Below are positions 7,067 through 14,836 of a stretch of 23,329 nucleotides of DNA, in pieces. A program made the translations under genes and the position numbers. Position 1 is the stretch's first letter, and every line of letters begins with the position of its first letter. Under the pieces are notes generated by a model. The model worked only from the letters and a program-made list of their open reading frames with translations, did not search any database and was not told the origin of the DNA. Origin of the DNA: a virus; IMG/VR virus record IMGVR_UViG_3300033571_013806, positions 1 to 23,329 of that record; one strand, written 5' to 3'.

Positions 7067-9385
7067 ATGACCTACGCATCCGCACTCACCGCAGGCGCAG
7101 GCGTGCAGGCACCGGATGCGGTGCTGGTCATCGACGGGATCCCCGTGGCCTTCTCCACGCGCGCGGGACTCACCTTTGACCGTGGTGGTGCGGGGTGGCT
7201 GAACTCCGCGCCTGCGTCACTCACGACGGTGGCCGCTATTGACCCGGCGTCCGTCAAGGTGGACGGCAGCACGCTGGACTTTGATCAACTGATGGTGCCG
7301 CCCGGCTCCGCGTCGCTGACCATCCGGCGCGCGTTGGCGTGGGACCGCTACTTTGAGCGGCGCCGCACGCCAGTTGCGCGCTTGACCGCGGACCTTGCGC
7401 CTGCGTCCGCTACCATCAACGTGGACTCGTCCACCGGCTACGCGGCCAACGGCGTGGCATACATCGACCGTGAGTGTGTGCTCATCGGCGGCACCACGTC
7501 CACGTCCTTCACCACGGTCACGCGCGCGTATGCCGCGCTACCAGGGCAGATGCTGTCGCGCCATCGCCAGTTCGCGCGCGTCACGCCGTCGCCGCTGTCG
7601 CTCGTCGGGCGGCATGCTGAGCTGTGGTTTCACCTCGCCGGGAACTGGCGCTTGGAGCGCCGCCTCCGCGTGGACGGCATCAGCCGGATGGGCACCGCGG
7701 GCACGTGGGATCTGTCCTTCTCGGACATCATGGCCATGATTGACCGGCAGATCGCGGTGGGCATGGATGCCGTGCCGTTCACGTCGGTCACGGTGACGGA
7801 CTCCACCGACACGCCAACGCGCCCGCTGATCGTGTTCAACCTTGCCAACAACTTTGGATGGTTCCCGTCGGCCACAAGCGCGGGCCTCTACGCGCACGTC
7901 AAGCTGGGCGAAGGTGATGCGGCGCTGGACTTCTTTTCCGAGGTGCTGGACGCGGACCCGGTCGGAGGCAGCGTCACCGTGTCAGACCCGTCCATCGAGG
8001 CGCTCTTTAGCGGCGCCACGACGAGCAGCGGGCTTTCCGTCTCCACCGTGGTCGCGTTCTCCACGGCGTTCACCGGAACTATCAAGTTGGTGCTGCGGCT
8101 CCAAGGGCCGCCTATGCTCGACGCACTGCGCGTCATCACGTCCACGGGCAGCGGGTCCAACGGGAGTTATGACGTGCTGTTCGGCGTGGATGGCACGACC
8201 GCCAACAGCGGAACGGTCAGCGACGGCACCGAGGAACGCCGATTTGGCGCCGCCATCTCTGATGACCTGGTGGATGTGGCCGGGCTTGAGGCTTACAAGA
8301 CCGAGTCCGCCGAGGGCTGGTCTTACTGGCTTGGTGCATCAGGGCAGGAGAACCTGCGCGACTTCTTGGAGGAAGTCGCGTGGGCACTGCAAGGCTACTG
8401 GTGCGTCCGTGACGGCAAGCTGACGTTCCGCAAGTTGTCCGGCATCACGGGTGCCACGCCCATTGCGGCCACCATCTTGGCCAAGCACATCGAGCGTGAC
8501 GGCGATTTCAAGGCCATCGACGACGAGCGTGAAGCCGTGCACTCCATGTCCGTCAAGTGCAACCTTGACCCGGTCACCGGCACGCTGATGGGTGAAGTGA
8601 ACATCAGGGACATGGCGCAGTATGAGACCTTCCGCGACGTGGCGCAGGTGTCCGAGGTGGAGCGCCGCGGGCTCACGGTGGTGGCTCCTCAACGTGGCAT
8701 CCTGCCCGAGTCCCAGCAATACGGGGCGGCCCACTATGCGGGGCTGGTGGCGCGGTTCGACAAGATGCTTCACCGCCGCATGCGCGGCCTGCGCAAGTAC
8801 GAGTTGACCGTGCCGTTCCGGTTCCACACGTTGGAGCCCGGCGACGTGGTGAGCGGGACCACGGAGGCGCTGCCCGACTTCGCGGGCGGCTCCCTGGATA
8901 GCCAAGCCCTTGAGGTGGTGAGCACGTCGGGCTTCAGCCTTGCGGACGGCAAGGTGACGTTGACGTGCTGGGACACGTGGCGCACGCGGCCCATCAGCGT
9001 GTCCGGCAACGTGGCGTCGTGGAGCGTTGGACCGCCGCAGGTGGCGACGCTCACGACGTCGCACCGATTCGGCGGCGGCACCACGCCGGGCCGCCAGTTC
9101 GCGGTGGGCTGGAAGGTGCGCATCCTCGACAAGAGCGCCACGCCGCCGTTCTCGACGGCATCCGCGGTGCTGACCGTGTCCGCTGTGGCAGATGCCACCG
9201 TGACGGTCACGGGCGTGGTAGGCTTCACGCCCGCCAATGGTGACATCCTCGTTCAGGCAAACTATGACAACGCGGACAACACGACCGAGAACACCGCGGG
9301 CTATGCGCAACGTGACTATGCGTTTGAAGCTGAGTTCGGGCTGCGCCTCGGCACAGCGGACGACGCCGCACATGAGTGGGGCTGA
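7067..9385 (+). CDS. Tail hub / tail-associated baseplate protein
   Basis: This is the largest gene of the tail tip, 772 residues, three bases after the distal tail gene. Residues about 107-168 carry the small module VDSSTGYAANGVAYIDRECV, ending in YAALPGQMLSRH; a second similar but shorter element appears near the C-terminus (VGWKVRILDK to ANGDILVQANYD). The middle (about 425-470) contains LRDFLEEVAWALQGYWCVRDGKLTFRKL, which reads like the hub domains of gp27/Tal-type proteins. Such proteins close the tail tube and carry fibres or lytic domains; no peptidase or lysozyme motif is evident here. The hub role is inferred from size, position and this segment. Confidence 0.6.
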   Translation: MTYASALTAGAGVQAPDAVLVIDGIPVAFSTRAGLTFDRGGAGWLNSAPASLTTVAAIDPASVKVDGSTLDFDQLMVPPGSASLTIRRALAWDRYFERRRTPVARLTADLAPASATINVDSSTGYAANGVAYIDRECVLIGGTTSTSFTTVTRAYAALPGQMLSRHRQFARVTPSPLSLVGRHAELWFHLAGNWRLERRLRVDGISRMGTAGTWDLSFSDIMAMIDRQIAVGMDAVPFTSVTVTDSTDTPTRPLIVFNLANNFGWFPSATSAGLYAHVKLGEGDAALDFFSEVLDADPVGGSVTVSDPSIEALFSGATTSSGLSVSTVVAFSTAFTGTIKLVLRLQGPPMLDALRVITSTGSGSNGSYDVLFGVDGTTANSGTVSDGTEERRFGAAISDDLVDVAGLEAYKTESAEGWSYWLGASGQENLRDFLEEVAWALQGYWCVRDGKLTFRKLSGITGATPIAATILAKHIERDGDFKAIDDEREAVHSMSVKCNLDPVTGTLMGEVNIRDMAQYETFRDVAQVSEVERRGLTVVAPQRGILPESQQYGAAHYAGLVARFDKMLHRRMRGLRKYELTVPFRFHTLEPGDVVSGTTEALPDFAGGSLDSQALEVVSTSGFSLADGKVTLTCWDTWRTRPISVSGNVASWSVGPPQVATLTTSHRFGGGTTPGRQFAVGWKVRILDKSATPPFSTASAVLTVSAVADATVTVTGVVGFTPANGDILVQANYDNADNTTENTAGYAQRDYAFEAEFGLRLGTADDAAHEWG

Positions 9386-9388
9386 CCG

Positions 9389-10807
9389 ATGACGATCCTC
9401 AACAGCAGCATCCTCTCCGGCCTCGTCGTGTCCCGCACTCGCGTGGGCGAGCCCATCCGCGCAAGCGACGTCCGCGTGGTCATGCAGGACATGGCGCACG
9501 TGTACGAGCGCACCACGGGGCTGGCCGCTGACCAAGCGGGCACCGCCGCGTCCACGACGAACGCGCAGCACACGCACGACGAGGAAGGCAACCTAATCGT
9601 CCGGCACTTCGTGTCATGGCAGTACGGCACGCGCGGTCCAAACGGGGTGAAGAACGCGGAGCTTGACGTGGTGGCGTACGCGGCGCCGTTCACACTCGCA
9701 GAGACGTCCAGCACCACGGCGGACGACAACGTGCTTGCCATGCAGCCGTTGATCTACGTGCCGTCGTCGTGGGTGGACCGCGACATCGTGTGCATCCTCG
9801 ACACAAACGGGGACCCGGACATGCGGGCCACACTCTACGACGACAGCAACGTGGCGGTGACCGGGTATGACGCCATGCGCTTTCAGCCCGTGGGTGCGCT
9901 GGCGTCGCAGGTCGCCGCCGCGTTCGCGTCCACGTACAGCGATGACCCGTGGACCATCGTGTTCCAAGTGCCGTCCGCTGGCCTCTACTGGCTCGACGTT
10001 CGCACCACGCTGCGGGCGGGCACGGGCTTCCGGCAAATCTACGGCGGCACCATCGTGGGGCTTGTGGACCAGTCGCTGATGGCGCCGCAGGGCATTGACC
10101 CTCCCGCGCCTGCCGCGTCCAACGTCACGCAGGTGGGTGACCCCGACGCGTCCAATGCGTGGCAGCCCATGGACGACGTGTTCGCGCCAAGCGGCAACGG
10201 CGCGTTGCATGCCGCGCTCTTGACCAAGATGGCCGAGAACAACAACGCGACATACGAGCACGCGCTTGGACTTCCTGCACCAGGGAGGACCGCGGCCACG
10301 CTCGACGGCCACGCGCACACGGGCGCAGCTGGAAGCGGCGCGGAGATTGACTATCCGCACTGCGCTGGCGTGCTCGGCGGGTGCGTCGAGTTCGCGTCCG
10401 CCACCACCGAGGTCTTTGGGCAGCACAGTCGCGCGCCCAACAACATCACGTCAACGCTGGAGACCATCGTCGCGGGCCGGACGTACATGCCGGACAGCGT
10501 CAACGTGAACGCCACGGCGCCCAACCTGTCGAGCCTCAAGTTCGCCGCGCTCATCTGGGCGACCACCGGTAAGGGCACGCGCGTGCCGTCGGTGGCTGCC
10601 ACGTTCGGCAGCACCACAAAGGTATTCAGCGGGACCACGGGAGGCGCGGGCCACGAGGTGCTGACCACGCCGACAGCGGGCACCAACAACTTCGCTTACA
10701 CCGCCAACGCCATCAACTCGTGGGATATCCAAGCGCGGTGCTCCACCGTGGGAACCGCGGGCGGATACATGCAGCTTTGTTCCTTCGTGTGGTACGTGGA
10801 GGGCTGA
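9389..10807 (+). CDS. Tail tip / fibre protein with two HxH modules
   Basis: The 472-residue protein starts three bases after the hub gene stop. It has two related halves in part: a helix followed by a histidine motif at residues about 33-67 (QDMAHVYERTTGL ... QHTHDEEG) and again at about 279-316 (TKMAENNNATYEHALGL ... DGHAHTGAAG). Each is followed by a beta-rich, Ser/Thr/Gly domain. HxH motifs in T4-type fibre tips bind iron, so metal-stabilised trimer contacts are possible here, though this fold is unproven. Cysteines are few. The location after the hub suits a fibre, tip attachment or receptor-binding protein. The gene downstream carries a third version of the motif. Confidence 0.5.
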   Translation: MTILNSSILSGLVVSRTRVGEPIRASDVRVVMQDMAHVYERTTGLAADQAGTAASTTNAQHTHDEEGNLIVRHFVSWQYGTRGPNGVKNAELDVVAYAAPFTLAETSSTTADDNVLAMQPLIYVPSSWVDRDIVCILDTNGDPDMRATLYDDSNVAVTGYDAMRFQPVGALASQVAAAFASTYSDDPWTIVFQVPSAGLYWLDVRTTLRAGTGFRQIYGGTIVGLVDQSLMAPQGIDPPAPAASNVTQVGDPDASNAWQPMDDVFAPSGNGALHAALLTKMAENNNATYEHALGLPAPGRTAATLDGHAHTGAAGSGAEIDYPHCAGVLGGCVEFASATTEVFGQHSRAPNNITSTLETIVAGRTYMPDSVNVNATAPNLSSLKFAALIWATTGKGTRVPSVAATFGSTTKVFSGTTGGAGHEVLTTPTAGTNNFAYTANAINSWDIQARCSTVGTAGGYMQLCSFVWYVEG

Positions 10808-10810
10808 CCA

Positions 10811-11488
10811 ATGACGCTCTACGCTGGGTCACGATCGCCGCGTGCCATCACGTCAGACGCCACCGCGGGCGGCGCTGGTGCGGACGGAAACCTGCTCAAT
10901 GAGATGGCGGGGACCACGCGGTTCCTGTCCGAGATCATCAACGGGGACGCCACGGTCGGCGGCAACGTGGTGGAGCCGTGCGCGCCACCGTCGCCGCTGT
11001 GGGGCCGCCGCAGGCCGGGCCACGACCACAGCGGTGGCATGGCTGGCGTCCCGCAGAAGCACACCGTATGGCAGCATGCGTATGGGTGGATTGCGGGCGG
11101 CGTCGTTGAGTTTGACGAGTCTCCGCGCGTGGAACGCGACGGCGGTACGGGCGTCATCATCGAGTGCGTGATCCCGTCGTGGGTGCCCCCGGGACGCATC
11201 TACCGGGCGCTGCAACCACAGGTGCTGGTGCAGTGCACCACCGCCGGATGTGACCTGACGTTGACGGTGCGGAACAACGGCACCACCGCGACGTACACGC
11301 AGACCGGCATCAGCACGGGCGCCACGCTGGTCACCACGCCGGGACTTGTGGCGTGCGCACCTGGGGCGTTCAACCGCATGACGTGGAAGGTGGAGGCCAC
11401 CGCCATTGGCGCGGGCGGCATCATCTCTCTGTTGTGGCTGGGCCTCTCCCAAATCTACGACGAGCCTGACCCCGCGGTCACCATCTAA
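10811..11488 (+). CDS. Minor tail / fibre-associated protein with HDHSGG motif
   Basis: The 225-residue product begins with a short disordered-looking region, then LLNEMAGTTRFLSEIINGDA (residues about 28-47) and GHDHSGGMAG (70-79), aligning with the two HxH modules of the preceding protein. Residues about 85-225 form a beta-rich domain with HTVWQHAYGW and YRALQPQVLVQC segments. The gene starts three bases after the previous stop and is in the same late operon. It probably arose by duplication of the neighbour's module and is likely a virion component of the tail tip or fibre. No enzyme motif is visible. The exact role is unknown. Confidence 0.5.
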   Translation: MTLYAGSRSPRAITSDATAGGAGADGNLLNEMAGTTRFLSEIINGDATVGGNVVEPCAPPSPLWGRRRPGHDHSGGMAGVPQKHTVWQHAYGWIAGGVVEFDESPRVERDGGTGVIIECVIPSWVPPGRIYRALQPQVLVQCTTAGCDLTLTVRNNGTTATYTQTGISTGATLVTTPGLVACAPGAFNRMTWKVEATAIGAGGIISLLWLGLSQIYDEPDPAVTI

Positions 11489-11500
11489 GGAGGCACCACC

Positions 11501-11899
11501 ATGGCACTCGGACTTGCCACAGCATTGCGCACCACGCGCGCCACGGACATCGTCACCGCGATTGACGCGGGTGCAGGCCCCGGCCTGCTGCGTATCTACG
11601 ACGGCGTCCGCCCCGCAACGGGCGGCAGCGTCACGAACCTGCTCGCGGAACTGACCTTGTCTGACCCGTGCGGCACGGTGACCAACGGCGTGTTGACGTT
11701 CAGCGCCATCACGCAGGACGCAAGTGCCAACGCCACGGGCACTGCGACATGGTTCCGCATCGTCACCAGCGCCGCCGCGTTCGTGCTTGACGGCAGCGTG
11801 GGGACGTCCGGTACGGACCTCAACCTTACGACCACCAGCGTCACCACGGGGCAGCCCGTGCAGGTGACGTCGCTTGTCTTCACAGAGGGGAATGCCTGA
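11501..11899 (+). CDS. Conserved phage virion-type protein (tail appendage candidate)
   Basis: The start ATG at 11501 follows AAGGAGG at 11487-11493. The 132-residue product has an N-terminal helix (ATALRTTRATDIVTAIDAGA) followed by a small beta domain (LLRIYDGVRPATGG, LTFSAITQDASANATGTATW, FVLDGSVGTSGTDL) and ends VTSLVFTEGNA. I recognise this pattern from phage proteins of unknown function near tail or decoration genes; the name of a family cannot be given with certainty. Its stop overlaps the ATG of the next gene (TGATG at 11897), so the two are translationally coupled and probably made in related amounts. Confidence 0.5.
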   Translation: MALGLATALRTTRATDIVTAIDAGAGPGLLRIYDGVRPATGGSVTNLLAELTLSDPCGTVTNGVLTFSAITQDASANATGTATWFRIVTSAAAFVLDGSVGTSGTDLNLTTTSVTTGQPVQVTSLVFTEGNA

Positions 11900-12720
11900 T
11901 GGCCATCACCACGCTTGACGGACTCATTGCAGGCTTGCAGCCGCCGCAGGACTTCTTGAAGGTGACGGGCACCATGGAAGCGGCTGGCGTCATGCACTCG
12001 CTCTTTTACGCCACGGGCCTGCCCGGTGCGGCGCTGGCGCCATCCCCTGGTATCAACGGCGCGGCACTCACCACGTACGCGGGGCAGATGCCGTACAGCA
12101 ACCCGGTCAGCGGAAACAGTTACCTTGCGCGCGTGAGCGTGACGGGCGGCGTGGCTGGCTCGCTGATGGTGTGTGACCGCTTGTGGCACAACAGCGGGAT
12201 CGTGTCGGCAACGCTGACGCTGCAAGCCATCACAACGGCTGCATGGCCAGCGCGCGACCGCAACGGCAGCACCAACGGCGTTGGCGTGCAGATGGCGCTT
12301 GAAGTCAGCGTCGCCACGACGAACGGGGCAGCCATCACCAACACGACTCTCAACTACACTGACAGCGGCGGAACAACGGGCAACGTCGCTACCATCGCGT
12401 CGTTCCCTCAGACCGCGGTGGCTGGAACATTTGTCCCGTTCCAGTTGGCAGCGGGTGACCTTGGCGTTCGCGCCATAACGAACGCCAGCGGCGGTGGCCT
12501 GACGCTGGGCACGTCATACGGAACCGGCACCGTGCACCTTGTCGCGTACCGCGTTCTTGCCGTGATCCCTGTGACGGTGGCCAACGCGGCGGGCGTGGCC
12601 GACACGGTTAGCGGGCTTCTCCCGCAGCTCTACGATAACACTGTTCCGTTCCTTGTCTGGGTGCCTTCCGCCACGACGACGCACACGGTGACGGGGCAGA
12701 TCGTTTACGCTCACGGGTGA
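11899..12720 (+). CDS. Conserved phage structural-type protein
   Basis: The 273-residue protein starts at the ATG overlapping the previous stop. It has a helical opening (TTLDGLIAGLQPPQDFLKVT), then a Ser/Thr/Gly-rich beta protein without membrane segments, with VCDRLWHNSGIV and AWPARDRNGSTNGVGVQMAL as its most distinctive stretches. The pattern is familiar from uncharacterised phage structural proteins. Placement between fibre-like genes and lysis genes suits a tail appendage or decoration protein. No catalytic motif is visible. Function is otherwise unknown. Confidence 0.5.
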   Translation: MAITTLDGLIAGLQPPQDFLKVTGTMEAAGVMHSLFYATGLPGAALAPSPGINGAALTTYAGQMPYSNPVSGNSYLARVSVTGGVAGSLMVCDRLWHNSGIVSATLTLQAITTAAWPARDRNGSTNGVGVQMALEVSVATTNGAAITNTTLNYTDSGGTTGNVATIASFPQTAVAGTFVPFQLAAGDLGVRAITNASGGGLTLGTSYGTGTVHLVAYRVLAVIPVTVANAAGVADTVSGLLPQLYDNTVPFLVWVPSATTTHTVTGQIVYAHG

Positions 12721-12726
12721 CGACAC

Positions 12727-13131
12727 ATGGCCGCGCGGGACTTCTCACGAGCAGGCATCGTTCCCGCGCGGCTTGCCCGTGGCGTGTCATTCTATGACGT
12801 CAACGACGCCGAGAAGGAGATTTGGTCCGCGTTCTTCTGGGGATCGCTGCCCGCCATCACCGGCACTGGCGCGTCCACGCTTGCGGACACCACGTCAGCA
12901 GGCAGTGGCACTCCCGTGGTCAACGGAACGGGCGCCACCACGCTGGACGCGGTGGCGTCAAGCGGTGCCGGGACGCCGGTCATCGTCGGCACTGGCGCCG
13001 TGACGCTTGACGCCTTGACAAGCGCGGGCAGCGGGAGCAGCGGGAATAGCGTGGCCGCGGGCGCATCACGGATCACGCAGTCACGCCGGGTGCGCGGTGC
13101 GCTTGGCAGGCCACAACACAGGGGGCGGTGA
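12727..13131 (+). CDS. Small repeat-containing virion-type protein
   Basis: The 134-residue product has a helix-rich N-terminus (residues about 1-40, including FYDVNDAEKEIWSAFFWG) and then three 21-residue tandem repeats (44-64, 65-85, 86-106) of the form xxGTGAxTLDAxxSxGxGTPV. The end (about 107-134) is basic, with SRRVRGALGRPQHRGR. Low-complexity GTGA-type repeats occur in virion proteins of many phages, often as linkers or surface elements; the role here is unknown. It starts six bases after the previous stop, with the repeats contributing to unequal-crossing potential. The basic end could contact nucleic acid or the wall polymer, which is speculation. Confidence 0.5.
   Translation: MAARDFSRAGIVPARLARGVSFYDVNDAEKEIWSAFFWGSLPAITGTGASTLADTTSAGSGTPVVNGTGATTLDAVASSGAGTPVIVGTGAVTLDALTSAGSGSSGNSVAAGASRITQSRRVRGALGRPQHRGR
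12856..13044 (+). repeat. Three 63-base in-frame tandem repeats
   Basis: Units at 12856-12918, 12919-12981 and 12982-13044 each encode 21 residues built on GTGAxTLDAxxSxGxG. Identity is clear in protein (GTGA, TL, S-G-G spacing) and partial in DNA, for example GGCACTGGCGC in units one and three. The last unit diverges at its end (GSGSSG). The repeats lie inside the gene at 12727-13131 and keep its frame. Confidence 0.8.
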
Positions 13132-13135
13132 ACGC

Positions 13136-13678
13136 ATGGACCCATTGCTTGACAGCGCACACGACCAGTGGCGCCCGCTGAAGAATCTTGGCGTCACCTC
13201 GCAACCAGGGGAGCGCAACCCGCACCAAACGGCCACGGTGCTGCGGCAGTTCGGGCTGCCCACGTCGGCGCGCTACGCGCCGCGTGACGGGCTGACGTTC
13301 TGCAACATCTTCTCTTGGGACTTCACGCGCGCCATGGGCTGCGAGGTGCCGCACTGGCACGGCGACGGCGCGGCCCGGCGCGAACTCACCGCGAACGAAA
13401 CCGCAAAGCTCATGGCGATGGGCGCGTTCCCCGGGTGGCGCGAGTGCTCGCCGTTGGCCGCGTGGGACCATGCCGCGGTGGGCGAGCCGGTGCTGGCGCT
13501 GTGGCGCAACCCGTCGGGGCCGGGCCACGTGGCGGCGCTTGAGCCGCGCCCGCACGACGGCGACTGGCGCCGCGGTCTCGTCGCGCAGGCGGGCCGCGTG
13601 TGCGGCTACGAGATGCCGATCGCGGCGGCGTTCGGCGCATCACGCTTGCCTCTGGTGGAGTTCTACTTTCACGCGTGA
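13136..13678 (+). CDS. Endolysin candidate (CHAP or NlpC/P60-like cysteine hydrolase)
   Basis: The ATG at 13136 has GGGGGCGG at 13121-13128; an in-frame GTG at 13097 lies inside the previous gene and is less likely. The 180-residue product has FCNIFSWDF with Cys56 at the start of a helix, later ALWRNPSGPGHVAAL with His131, and a C-terminal VEFYFHA strand. A helix-capping Cys followed some 75 residues later by GHVAxL is the layout of CHAP and NlpC/P60 cell-wall peptidases, with Cys and His as catalytic pair and perhaps Glu136 as third residue. No signal peptide or wall-binding domain is visible. It probably cuts peptidoglycan at lysis; a virion-borne hydrolase is an alternative. Confidence 0.6.
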   Translation: MDPLLDSAHDQWRPLKNLGVTSQPGERNPHQTATVLRQFGLPTSARYAPRDGLTFCNIFSWDFTRAMGCEVPHWHGDGAARRELTANETAKLMAMGAFPGWRECSPLAAWDHAAVGEPVLALWRNPSGPGHVAALEPRPHDGDWRRGLVAQAGRVCGYEMPIAAAFGASRLPLVEFYFHA

Positions 13679-13689
13679 GAGGGGGCATC

Positions 13690-14454
13690 ATGGGCAAGCG
13701 CACAAAGCCGATCCCCGTCCAGCTCGTCACCGGGATCTTCGACGTCCACGTGCCTGACCATGACCCCACCGTCTGGGGCGCGTGGCTGGACTGGTGCCGG
13801 AACAACAGGCCGGACGTCGTGGTGCTCGGCGGCGACTTCATGGACGTGGAAAGCATGTCATCCCACGGAGGAAACCCTGACCCGCCGACGCTGGCCGACG
13901 AGATACGCCCGGCCAAGGCGTGCCTACGCGATGTACGCAAGGCCAACCCGGACGCGCGGATCGTGTACCTGGAGGGCAACCACGAGACGCGCTTTAGCCG
14001 GTGGATTGCCAACAACGCCAAGAACTTGCACGGGCTGGTGGACCTGCCAACGCTGCTCGGCCTTGAGGCGCTGGGCATCGAGTGGTTGCCCGAGGGCAAG
14101 CCGCTGAAACTTGGCAAGCTGCGGTTCATCCATGGCTTTGCATGCAGCGACGCGCACGCCAAGAAGCACCTGATGGACTACGGCAGCAGCGTCACCTACG
14201 GCCACACGCATAGGCCGCAGGTGTACACGCGCGGCCTCGTGGACGGCTCGGTGCACGGCGCGTTCGGCATGCCATGCGCGTGCCGCCTCAACGCGCCTTA
14301 CCTGAAGAACAAGCCGAGCGGATGGATGCAGGGCTTTGGCGTCTACTACGTGCGCGCCTCGGGCTGCTTCCACGTCTACCAAGTCCTCTTCTCACGCGGC
14401 GTTGCGGTCTGCCCGTCGGGCCGCCTCTACGGCAAGGAGGTGTCCGATGCATGA
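13690..14454 (+). CDS. Calcineurin-like metallophosphoesterase
   Basis: The ATG at 13690 is 11 bases after the previous stop with GAGAGGGGG upstream. The 254-residue protein shows every motif of the family in order: DVH (Asp18, His20), GGDF (Asp49), GNHE (Asn97, His98, Glu99), HGF (His148) and GHTHRP (171-176). These bind two metal ions and hydrolyse phosphoesters. Family members include phage protein phosphatases, SbcD/Mre11-type nucleases and nucleotide diesterases; the short insert regions here do not decide the substrate. The gene lies between a wall hydrolase and an HExxH protein. Metallophosphoesterase identity is firm, target unknown. Confidence 0.9.
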   Translation: MGKRTKPIPVQLVTGIFDVHVPDHDPTVWGAWLDWCRNNRPDVVVLGGDFMDVESMSSHGGNPDPPTLADEIRPAKACLRDVRKANPDARIVYLEGNHETRFSRWIANNAKNLHGLVDLPTLLGLEALGIEWLPEGKPLKLGKLRFIHGFACSDAHAKKHLMDYGSSVTYGHTHRPQVYTRGLVDGSVHGAFGMPCACRLNAPYLKNKPSGWMQGFGVYYVRASGCFHVYQVLFSRGVAVCPSGRLYGKEVSDA

Positions 14455-14836
14455 CGCAAAGAAGGTGGCCAAGGTTCAAGCGTGGGTGGACCCGGTCGCG
14501 GCGCGGATGTTCGTGGCCTACGCGGTGCGCGTGCACGCGGAACACAGCGAGGACGGCACCAACGCCACGATCCAGCGGTACGGCGGCGGCTTTGCCATGC
14601 ACCTTGGGTCGGGCTTCTTCTCGCTTCCGAGGGACGAGAAGCGGATCGTCTTGGTGCACGAACTTGCCCACACCTACTTTGCCCAGATGGACAGCGTGCA
14701 TGAGGGGATGCTGAGCAAGAGGCTTTCCCCGTTGGACGCGGACACGTGGAAGGCGCTGGCCGCGGATGCCGAGCACGACGCGATCGACCGCATCACGCGG
14801 GCGCTGGCACCGCTGATGCCGCTGCCGCGGTTCTAA
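14447..14836 (+). CDS. HExxH zinc metallopeptidase-like protein
   Basis: The ATG at 14447 overlaps the previous stop by eight bases and has AAGGAGG at 14434-14440. The 129-residue product carries HELAH (71-75) inside VLVHELAHTYF, a zinc-binding catalytic motif, and a downstream AEHDAIDRI helix where Glu109 could be the third ligand of a gluzincin-like minimal peptidase. There is no signal peptide. Small phage HExxH proteins include ImmA/IrrE-like and SprT-like domains, and virion-maturation enzymes; none can be chosen by eye. The gene ends the late operon, with its TAA overlapping the stop of the opposing gene at 14833-14836. Confidence 0.65.
   Translation: MHDAKKVAKVQAWVDPVAARMFVAYAVRVHAEHSEDGTNATIQRYGGGFAMHLGSGFFSLPRDEKRIVLVHELAHTYFAQMDSVHEGMLSKRLSPLDADTWKALAADAEHDAIDRITRALAPLMPLPRF

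Noticed and set aside
8339-9577. Minus-strand frame of 412 codons across the hub gene end
   Set aside because: It is antisense to the hub and fibre genes, rich in Arg, His and Ala, and crosses a real gene junction.
13097-13135. GTG at 13097 as the start of the wall hydrolase
   Set aside because: It lies inside the preceding gene without a good ribosome site; ATG 13136 has GGGGGCGG about seven bases upstream.
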